20,341 bases of DNA from Symbiodinium natans. Its lineage: Eukaryota; Sar; Dinophyceae; Suessiales; Symbiodiniaceae. The notes below the pieces were generated by a model. It worked only from the letters and a program-made list of their open reading frames with translations, was not told the origin of the DNA and did no database searches. Position 1 is the stretch's first letter, and each line of letters opens with the position of its first letter. The DNA lies in contig CAJNDS010000283.1 of NCBI GenBank assembly GCA_905221605.1, positions 122,501-142,841 on the forward strand, given 5' to 3'. A program made the position numbers and the translations under genes. Below are positions 17,101 through 20,341 of the stretch, piece after piece.

Positions 17101-17418
17101 CGTAGGCTTTCGTGCTTTGGACACTTGCTTAGCGCTGGGAGTTCTGATGTATGAAAGCCTTATAGACCTTGACAGGAACACTACAGCAGCAAACCTTCGG
17201 AAGACGACATGGTCTGACAATGTAGCCTACTTAGAACCCCGTAAACTTCTAGTGCAGACCCTGAATCCCTAAACCCCCGACCTCATAAAGCCTAAACCTG
17301 CTAAACCCCCACGCGCACCAAATCCGAAGAAATCCAGGAACGTGGAACCGGTCGCTGTGGCGTCAATCTTGCGGCCACCACGGCCCGCGTGGCTGCCGAG
17401 ACGGCTCTGGTGGTATGA
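8105..17418 (+). CDS. Papain-family (C1A) cysteine protease, 13 exons, 5'-partial
   Basis: A cathepsin-like endopeptidase is split into very short exons: 8105-8164, 8479-8500, 9016-9061, 9333-9431, 9843-9892, 11111-11155, 11458-11529, 12807-12855, 15196-15221, 15457-15512, 15841-15878, 16619-16670 and 17338-17418. Together they give 696 bases, which is 231 codons plus TGA, and every junction keeps phase. The conserved C1A order is present: GKLVSMSPEQLIECD, CGMFGGWPYLAYQ, GGMFSEADWPY, VTGWRALS, QYGPVSVLI, LQFYHSGIW, LDHAVLLVGYG (catalytic His), KPYWRLKNSWG (catalytic Asn), GEKGFFRL and ERGTGRCGVN. Seven introns are GT-AG and five are GC-AG. The signal peptide, propeptide and catalytic Cys/Gln exons were not found and should lie upstream of 8105, possibly in the gap. 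The enzyme probably acts in a lysosome-like or secretory compartment, as is usual for the family. The exact exon edges and the subfamily (L-like or B-like) are uncertain. Confidence 0.88.
8165..8478 (+). other. Intron 1 (GC-AG) with CCCTAAA array
   Basis: The C-strand array at ~8377-8450 lies close to the acceptor. The rest is unique sequence with scattered CCCTAAA copies. Confidence 0.65.
8479..8500 (+). CDS. C1A protease micro-exon b (22 bases)
   Basis: This reads KASTDPS plus one base, between AG (8477-8478) and a GC donor (8501-8502). It is the weakest call. It is supported because it converts phase 0 of exon a into the phase 1 required by exon c, and it gives the usual spacing between ECD and the next conserved Cys. 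Confidence 0.5.
8501..9015 (+). other. Intron 2 (GC-AG) with opposed arrays
   Basis: A TTTAGGG array at ~8563-8617 lies near the donor. A CCCTAAG/CCCTAAA array at ~8911-8983 lies near the acceptor, in opposite orientation. Unique sequence lies between them. Confidence 0.6.
9016..9061 (+). CDS. C1A protease exon c (CGMFGGWPYLAYQ)
   Basis: This is the conserved Cys-(x)n-Gly-Gly segment followed by an aromatic helix. Here it is C-x3-G-G, whereas the family usually has C-x-G-G. The acceptor is AG at 9014-9015 and the donor is GTACCT at 9062, phase 2. Confidence 0.88.
9062..9336 (+). mobile_element. Introner/MITE-like intron 3 with 19-base terminal inverted repeats
   Basis: The left arm 9062-9080 (GTACCTTGGTAACCCAGTG) matches the reverse complement of the right arm 9318-9336 at 17 of 19 bases. 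The intron (9062-9332) starts exactly at the left arm. The acceptor AG is inside the right arm, whose last 4 bases are exon. The interior is rich in GGTACC-type palindromes and AAGGGTACCCTT-like motifs and holds no telomere-type array. This fits a non-autonomous DNA element that became an intron. Confidence 0.7.
9333..9431 (+). CDS. C1A protease exon d (GGMFSEADWPYW)
   Basis: This is the longest exon. YLQNAGG continues the helix of exon c, then SEADWPY matches the family's E-x-D-Y-P-Y motif, then a Cys-rich loop (GMYPCMPQGLPEC). The acceptor is AAG at 9330-9332 and the donor is GTGAGT at 9432, phase 2. Confidence 0.88.
9432..9842 (+). other. Intron 4 (GT-AG) with AGC/AGT-rich tract
   Basis: An AGC/AGT trinucleotide-rich stretch lies at ~9533-9600. 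It happens to give a short frame (9556-9720) with a hydrophobic run (VVGVIAVLVLVVMAV). It is read as intronic because it interrupts the protease. There are no telomere-type arrays. Confidence 0.6.
9843..9892 (+). CDS. C1A protease exon e (RITDGKYKLF)
   Basis: This follows TTTGCAG and reads in the phase required by exon d. It ends before GTGTGA at 9893 in the phase required by exon f. The peptide is not a diagnostic motif, so the call rests on position and phase. Confidence 0.6.
9893..11110 (+). other. Intron 5 (GT-AG), arrays on both strands and duplications
   Basis: TTTAGGG arrays lie at ~10151-10188, 10302-10350 and 10502-10618, a CCCTAAA array at ~10825-10884, and a mixed TTTAGGG/ATTTAGGG array at ~10959-11067. 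There are also two direct duplications (10085-10124 with 10205-10244; ~10328-10498 with ~10597-10765) and a small perfect hairpin at 10918-10932 (TCAGCGG-A-CCGCTGA). Confidence 0.7.
11111..11155 (+). CDS. C1A protease exon f (VRVTGWRAL)
   Basis: This is the beta strand preceding the DE/NE helix of the R domain. The acceptor is CCAAG at 11106-11110 and the donor is GC at 11156. Joined to exon g it reads VTGWRALSNETEL. Confidence 0.82.
11156..11457 (+). other. Intron 6 (GC-AG) with ~63-base tandem duplication
   Basis: It lacks telomere-type arrays. Bases 11191-11253 and 11257-11317 are near-identical copies, each with AAAAGCATAAACAA and a doubled TAGTCCCTA. Confidence 0.7.
11458..11529 (+). 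CDS. C1A protease exon g (NETELAAQLVQYGPVSV)
   Basis: The GPVSV motif preceded by an amphipathic helix is highly typical of C1A enzymes. The acceptor is AAG at 11455-11457 and the donor is GC at 11530, phase 1. Confidence 0.93.
11611..11717 (+). repeat. Dispersed ~110-base repeat, copy 1
   Basis: It begins GACCCAGTGTAGGC, carries TTTTTAG…AGGCTCCC, and contains a perfect 16-base palindrome AAAAGGGCGCCCTTTT. It is similar to 16112-16220 and more weakly to 19673-19740. Confidence 0.7.
11841..12356 (-). repeat. CCCCTAAA 8-base satellite array
   Basis: Three CCCCTAGA units (11881-11904) are followed by 28 consecutive CCCCTAAA units (11905-12128), with a single substitution seen near 11993. Beyond that the array degrades through CCCTTAAA to ordinary CCCTAAA. 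The 8-base period differs from the 7-base telomere-type unit. Confidence 0.95.
12807..12855 (+). CDS. C1A protease exon h (LQFYHSGIWRG)
   Basis: This matches the family's F-x-x-Y-x-x-G-I/V-[YW] segment between GPVSV and the catalytic His. The acceptor is ACAG at 12803-12806 and the donor is GTTGTT at 12856, phase 2. Confidence 0.88.
12867..12974 (+). repeat. Pure TTTAGGG array
   Basis: There are 14 perfect TTTAGGG units at 12872-12969 with partial units at the edges. The array begins 11 bases after the intron 8 donor. Confidence 0.97.
13361..13618 (-). repeat. CCCCAAA array switching abruptly to CCCTAAA
   Basis: There are 16 CCCCAAA units (13363-13474, one CCACAAA variant), two intermediate units (CCCGAAA, CGCTAAA), 11 perfect CCCTAAA units (13489-13565), then mixed CCCCTAA forms. 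Confidence 0.95.
13692..13979 (+). repeat. Variant TTTAGGG array with higher-order duplication, ending in A12
   Basis: It mixes TTTAGGG, TTCAGGG, TTTTTAGGG, TTTAAGGG and GTAAGGGT units. Bases 13741-13811 recur identically at 13824-13894. It ends in a run of 12 A (13968-13979). Confidence 0.92.
14191..14332 (-). repeat. CCCTTCAA and CCCTTAAA octamer array
   Basis: 8-base ACCCTTCA units change to ACCCTTAA and finally to CCCTAAA, in a stepwise unit change along one strand. Confidence 0.9.
14413..14963 (-). repeat. Longest telomere-type array (CCCTAAA then CCCTTAA)
   Basis: There are 20 perfect CCCTAAA units at 14415-14554, then a mixed zone, then CCCTTAAA and CCCTTAA units to ~14910, then degenerate copies. 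Confidence 0.95.
14965..15017 (+). repeat. G-rich tract with quadruplex potential
   Basis: CCCCCCTTCCCCC is followed by GGCGGAGGAGGGG and runs of 6 and 10 G. Four or more G-runs lie within about 35 bases. Confidence 0.6.
15196..15221 (+). CDS. C1A protease micro-exon i (GCTSKFAGG)
   Basis: This 26-base exon lies between GCAG (15192-15195) and a GC donor (15222-15223). It supplies the Cys and Gly-rich turn usually found just before the catalytic His motif and converts phase 2 to phase 1 exactly. A competing choice begins at 12982 (CAACTGC), but it gives a poorer motif. Confidence 0.62.
15222..15456 (+). other. Intron 9 (GC-AG), array forms the acceptor
   Basis: The CCCTAAA array at ~15409-15455 runs directly into the acceptor AG at 15455-15456. 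Confidence 0.7.
15457..15512 (+). CDS. C1A protease exon j, catalytic His (LDHAVLLVGYG)
   Basis: The catalytic His codon is 15474-15476. The acceptor AG (15455-15456) is inside the last unit of a CCCTAAA array (…CCCTAG). The donor is GTCAGT at 15513, phase 0. Confidence 0.97.
15513..15840 (+). other. Intron 10 (GT-AG) with CCCTAAA/CCCTGAA array
   Basis: A C-strand array at ~15574-15806 mixes CCCTAAA, CCCTGAA and CCCCAAA units. A short unique pyrimidine-rich stretch follows it before the acceptor. Confidence 0.75.
15841..15878 (+). CDS. C1A protease exon k (GKTKPYW)
   Basis: This links the His and Asn motifs and ends in the conserved P-Y-W. The acceptor is GGCAG at 15836-15840. The donor is GTCAGG at 15879, phase 2, and joins to R-L-K-N-S-W. 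Confidence 0.92.
15879..16618 (+). other. Intron 11 (GT-AG), opposed arrays at both ends
   Basis: A TTTAGGG array (15884-16041) starts 5 bases after the donor, and a CCCTAAA array (16523-16608) ends 10 bases before the acceptor. A dispersed ~110-base repeat copy lies between them (16112-16220). Confidence 0.78.
16112..16220 (+). repeat. Dispersed ~110-base repeat, copy 2
   Basis: It begins GACCCAGAGTAGGC and carries AGGCTCCC and AAAAAGGGCACCCTTTTT in the same order and spacing as copy 1, about 70% alike by eye. Confidence 0.7.
16619..16670 (+). CDS. C1A protease exon l, catalytic Asn (KNSWGTSWGEKGFFRL)
   Basis: The catalytic Asn codon is 16626-16628, within the near-invariant K-N-S-W-G-x-x-W-G-E-x-G. 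The acceptor is CCAAG at 16614-16618 and the donor is GTGCCT at 16671, phase 0. Confidence 0.97.
16671..17337 (+). other. Intron 12 (GT-AG) with inverted array junctions
   Basis: TTTAGGGG (16706-16740) is followed by CCCTAAA (16745-16825) and then TTTAGGG-like units (16826-16990). The unique part (16990-17270) has an open frame (17063-17272) with no recognisable family, treated as intronic. Confidence 0.7.
17338..17418 (+). CDS. C1A protease terminal exon m (ERGTGRCGVN, stop)
   Basis: R-G-x-x-x-C-G-[VI]-N is the standard C1A C-terminus. A short Ala-rich tail follows, ending at TGA 17416-17418. An alternative is a donor GTGGTATGAG at 17410 that splices to sequence after CAG at ~17577 and gives a different tail. 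Confidence 0.88.
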   Translation, partial: ERGTGRCGVNLAATTARVAAETALVV

Positions 17419-17447
17419 GAGTGTTGGGTACCTCTGAAGCCAGTACA

Positions 17448-17574
17448 ATAAACCCTAAACCCTAAACCCTAAACCCTAAACCCTAAACCCTAAACCCTAA
17501 ACCCTAAACCCTAAACCCTAAACCCTAAACCCTAAACCCTAAACCCTAAAACCCTAAACCCTAAACCCTAAACC
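17448..17574 (-). repeat. CCCTAAA array just downstream of the protease stop
   Basis: There are 14 perfect units (17453-17550), one extra A, then further units. It begins 30 bases after the TGA. Confidence 0.95.
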
Positions 17575-17664
17575 CAGCTGCGGCGGGTGCATCTCCACCG
17601 CTCGGTACCGCGGAGCCAGTCGCGACCTCCAAACAGATTGCTGTGTAGGCCATGTGGAGGTTCT

Positions 17665-17779
17665 CTAAACCCTAAACCCTAAACCCTAAACCCTAAACCC
17701 TAAACCCTAAACCCTAAACCCTAAACCCTAAACCCTAAACCCTAAACCCTAAACCCTAAACCCTAAACCCTAAACCCTG
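17665..17779 (-). repeat. CCCTAAA array
   Basis: There are 15 perfect units at 17670-17774. Confidence 0.97.
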
Positions 17780-17792
17780 TTTCCGGTCCTTA

Positions 17793-17889
17793 TTGGGGGC
17801 CCAGAGAGGAACTACAATTGAGAGAACTGCCCATGTGTACATAGAAATTGCAGCTTCCTCACCGAAGCTGGACCTGACCACCTGCAGTT
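17793..17889 (+). CDS. Possible exon or coding fragment, unrecognised
   Basis: An open frame between two arrays reads RGTTIERTAHVYIEIAASS, a natural-looking composition, with AG at 17812-17813 and a possible GT donor near 17889. No family is recognised. It may be a later exon of the protease tail, part of a next gene, or chance. Confidence 0.25.
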
Positions 17890-18076
17890 CAGGGTTAGGG
17901 TTTAGGGTTTGGGTTTTAGGGTTTAGGGTTTGGGTTTTAGGGTTTAGGGTTTTAAGGGTTAAGGGTTTAGGGTTTAGGGTTTAGGGTTTAGGGTTTAGGG
18001 TTTAGGGTTTAGGGTTTAGGGTTTAGGGTTTAAATTAAAGTTTAGGGTTTAGGGTTTTCAAGTTTGGGGTCTAGGG
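17888..18076 (+). repeat. TTTAGGG array
   Basis: A G-strand array of mixed TTTAGGG and TTTTAGGG/TTTGGG units, including a pure run at ~17965-18030. Confidence 0.93.
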
Positions 18077-18381
18077 TTCATTCGGTTCCTGGTCTTTCCT
18101 GAGTGTTCCGGGCTGTAGGTGCCATGTCACTCTCCTGTCGTGCCAAAGACTGGCGCTCAGTCGGGATTGCGCGCTTGGCGCCGCGACAGACCTAGAGTAA
18201 ACCCCAAGAAGTTGGAAAGCTTTTCCAGGACAAAGAGTGCTGGGATTCCCTAGACTTTTACTCTTAGAGATTGAGGCTGTTGAGTTTCCAGCTTTTTGGC
18301 TTCTACTATAGCGTGGCATGGGGGGGAAAAGTCGCGGATTGGGGCAGGTCTTCGCGTCGTGTTCCCTGAATTAAGACTCAA
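18077..18381. other. Unique spacer, no gene assigned
   Basis: About 300 bases lack telomere-type repeats. Short frames on both strands (for example - strand 18071-18319) show no recognisable domain. Confidence 0.4.
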
Positions 18382-18490
18382 GGGTTGGGAGGTTCCCCCA
18401 TATACTAACAGTCCTTATGATAGAGATTATCGTACCCCCTACTATAATCCGTATTAAGGACTGTTACTATAAGGGTGACCATCCCAACTC
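18382..18490. repeat. 109-base near-perfect palindrome (foldback element)
   Basis: The arms 18382-18417 and 18455-18490 match at 30 of 36 positions when one is reverse-complemented, including ATACTAACAGTCCTTA with one mismatch. Pairing resumes internally (GATTATCGTA at 18425-18434 with TACTATAATC at 18440-18449), leaving a CCCCC loop (18435-18439). Confidence 0.88.
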
Positions 18491-18755
18491 GGGGGGTTTA
18501 GGGCTTTAGGCTCCTTAATTACAATAGTACTCAAGGGGTGTAGAGGTTGAGGTTCCTTAAAAACATTCAGACGCGAGGGGTTAGGTCTTAAGATTCCGCA
18601 ATTAAGACTCAAGGGGTTTAGAGCTTATGGTTCCTTACTGACGACTCAAGGGTTTAGGGCGTGTGGTTCCTTACTTGTGACTGAGGGGGGCTTAGGTTCC
18701 TGAATAAAGACTCAAGGGGTTTAAAGTTTAAGGTTCCTTAAAGAAGTTTAGACTC
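18486..18755 (+). repeat. Degenerate ~36-base minisatellite
   Basis: There are about seven units of the form GACTCAAGGGGTTTAGAG…GGTTCCTTA. Clear unit starts lie at 18606, 18643, 18679, 18709 and 18751, with spacings of 30-42. A related unit occurs before the palindrome at 18366-18395. Confidence 0.75.
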
Positions 18756-18905
18756 CTATGGGTTTGGGTCCGTATTCGTTGTGTTATGTGTCTGGCGAAG
18801 CACTTCCTCCCCCCATCTCTAAGGCCTTTTGTTTGGGATAGAAACGTGCAACCTGCACGCACGCCGCGAATTCTGGGTTTAGGGTTAGGGTTTGGGGCTG
18901 GAAAA

Positions 18906-18974
18906 GCGCGATTCAACCTTACCTTTTGGTGTGCAATCGATGTTGCACCTGGCTCCTGTACGCAAAACACCTGC
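18906..18974 (+). CDS. Possible exon, unrecognised (KARFNLTFWCAIDVAPG)
   Basis: This coding-looking stretch has two Cys near its end (SCTQNTC), followed by a possible GTAGAC donor. It is flanked by telomere-type units, as the protease exons are. No family is recognised. Confidence 0.28.
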
Positions 18975-18984
18975 GTAGACCCTC

Positions 18985-19409
18985 AAGACCCGCAACCCCA
19001 AAACCCTAAACCCTAACCCCTCAACCCGAAACCGTATCTGGGACAGCCTAGGGCCTGGGACCCTCTTTACCCAGAGTTTTGGGCTACTTAAGGGTAGCTA
19101 CTGCCAAACCGTGCGCAAATAGAGTTCCGGCTAAACCCTAAAACGAGCACCCTTTTCACCTGGCCGGCAGAGGGTTTAGGTTTAGGGTTTAGGGCTTAGG
19201 GTTTAGGGTTTAGGGTTTAGGGTTTAGGGTTTAGGGTTTAGGGCCAGTTTAGGGTTTAGGGTTAAGGGTTTGGGGTTTGGGGTTTTGGGTATCCATTCCA
19301 GAGGATCAACCCCGCCCCCAGCGTCTGAGTCAATCATTAACCCCACGCCAACATCCTAACCCTAAACCCTAAACCCTAAACCCTAAACCCTAAGCCCTAA
19401 ACCCCTGGG
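18985..19409. repeat. Short telomere-type clusters in both orientations
   Basis: Clusters of CCCTAAA (~18997-19033), TTTAGGG (19171-19288) and CCCTAAA (19353-19407) are separated by unique sequence. Confidence 0.85.
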
Positions 19410-19491
19410 AGGATCCAAAAGGCAGATCCCCTTAAGGGTTCCGAAGAATGACCCAAGAGTCGTATCCCAAACCCCTGGCAGGATCCAAAAG
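19399..19491 (+). repeat. Short direct duplication (AAACCCCTGG…GGATCCAAAAG)
   Basis: Bases 19399-19421 and 19469-19491 are near-identical, 70 bases apart. Confidence 0.8.
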
Positions 19492-19597
19492 TAGAACCCC
19501 CGAAAAGCCCGTAACTGAACTCCTGGAACCCTGAAACCCAAACTCGCAACCCTCTCCACCCTGAACTTGAGAGCCTAATACACCCTAAACCCTAAAC

Positions 19598-19675
19598 GAA
19601 ACCCTGGTCGTCAGGGAGCTCTGGGCGGATGAGGACTGGAAGGAGTTTGTCAAGCACCAGGCTCTTTCTCTAGGA
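19598..19675 (+). CDS. Possible exon, unrecognised (RELWADEDWKEFVKHQ)
   Basis: A + strand frame with strongly protein-like composition follows a CCCTAAA cluster. An acceptor-like CGTCAG ends at 19614. No family can be named. Confidence 0.33.
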
Positions 19676-19927
19676 CCCAGAGTTTGGGGGGTTTTAGGTC
19701 CCCTGATAAGCCTCTTTGCACCGAAAAGGGCACCCCAAAACCTGACTAACCCCCCAAGACCCAACTCCCCCAAACCTGGCCTAGAGCCCTTGGGGTAGTC
19801 ACATGGTCCCTGTATGTGGCCCATAGAGTTAAGGGATTTGCACCTCGGGATGAAACCCCAAAGCCCAAACCGAAGTACAGCTCCTTAAGGGTTCGTGCTT
19901 ACTTGGGTTCTAGGTTTGCTGCACGCA

Positions 19928-20085
19928 TCTAAACCCTCAACCTTTAAACCGAAGACCCCTAAACCCGAAGCCCCTTAAAATCTAAGCCCTGAAGCCCCCA
20001 AGCCCCTAAATCCTAAAACTCAAAACCCTAGTCCCTTAAAACTCTAAACCCTGAAGCCCCTGAAGCCCCTAAACCCTAAAACTCT
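19928..20085 (-). repeat. Degenerate CCCTAAA-like tract
   Basis: Mixed CCCTAAA, CCCTGAA and CCCCTAAA-like units, more diverged than the arrays upstream. Confidence 0.8.
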
Positions 20086-20283
20086 ATGATGTTAGGTTTC
20101 GAGCCGAAGCCTAAGCAAAAGGTTTTGGAGTTCACAATGGTCAGTTCTCGTATTTCTGGCCCGGCGCTATTGGCAAGGGCTGTAGGTAGACAAGAAGTTG
20201 AACAGGTGACGGCCATGTTGCAAACTGACCACAAGGCTTCAACCTTCAAGGTTTCGAGTTGTCTAGAGACACACACGTACTAA
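20086..20283 (+). CDS. Possible small coding region or terminal exon, unrecognised
   Basis: A 65-codon frame reads FEPKPKQKVLEF … GPALLARAVGRQEVEQV and ends at TAA 20281-20283, just before a CT microsatellite. A helix-turn-helix ankyrin-like flavour is noted but weak. The opposite strand is also open (20076-20276), so strand is not certain. Confidence 0.3.
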   Translation: MMLGFEPKPKQKVLEFTMVSSRISGPALLARAVGRQEVEQVTAMLQTDHKASTFKVSSCLETHTY

Positions 20284-20307
20284 CTCTCACTCTCTCTCTC
20301 TCTCTCC
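20284..20307 (+). repeat. CT dinucleotide microsatellite
   Basis: CTCTCA followed by uninterrupted CT repeats. Confidence 0.95.
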
Positions 20308-20341
20308 AAGGATGTAATAGGTTCAGGGTTTAGGGTGTAGG

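Noticed and set aside
6741-20341. True chromosome end or subtelomere
   Set aside because: Arrays occur in both orientations, are interrupted by unique sequence, and flank protease exons; they are interstitial and mostly intronic.
7742-20341. CRISPR array
   Set aside because: The repeats are 7-8 base satellites without regular repeat-spacer structure, and the sequence is eukaryotic.

Overview
The window looks like nuclear DNA of a dinoflagellate, probably a Symbiodiniaceae-like alga. This is inferred from four things: TTTAGGG/CCCTAAA telomere-type repeats scattered on both strands, genes all pointing the same way, many GC-AG introns, and an intron bounded by terminal inverted repeats. No bacterial signals (operons, Shine-Dalgarno sites, tRNA or rRNA genes) were seen, and no complete dinoflagellate spliced-leader sequence was found.

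Region 1 (1-6191) is coding on the + strand over its whole length with no intron seen, and its 5' end lies outside the window. It encodes a very large RNA-binding-type protein read in three successive frames. In order it has an acidic N-terminus, an S1-like domain, a tryptophan-rich strip, a PABC/MLLE-like domain, three CCCH zinc fingers, a SAM-like helical region, a long unknown middle, three more CCCH fingers, and a helical then lysine-rich tail. The frame steps back by one base twice, and both steps sit beside a CAA-AAR codon pair. They may be programmed -1 frameshifts, two one-base deletions in a decaying copy, or homopolymer errors in the assembly.

Region 2 (6192-8104) is intergenic or 5' gene sequence with degenerate telomere-type repeats and a 100-N assembly gap (7742-7841).

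Region 3 (8105-17418) looks like repeat-filled noncoding DNA but holds the C-terminal part of a papain-family (C1A) cysteine protease on the + strand. I find 13 very short exons (22-99 bases) with compatible phases. They total 696 bases, which is 231 codons plus a stop. The catalytic His and Asn motifs are intact. The exon with the catalytic Cys was not found and should lie upstream of 8105, possibly in the gap. The telomere-type arrays are therefore mostly intronic. One 3' splice site is made from an array unit, and one intron has MITE/introner-like ends.

Region 4 (17419-20341) has more arrays, a 109-base near-palindrome, a ~36-base minisatellite, copies of a ~110-base dispersed repeat, and a few short coding-looking fragments that may belong to a further + strand gene. 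All exon, domain and repeat calls were made by eye. Splice sites are inferred from protein-family continuity and phase, not from transcripts.
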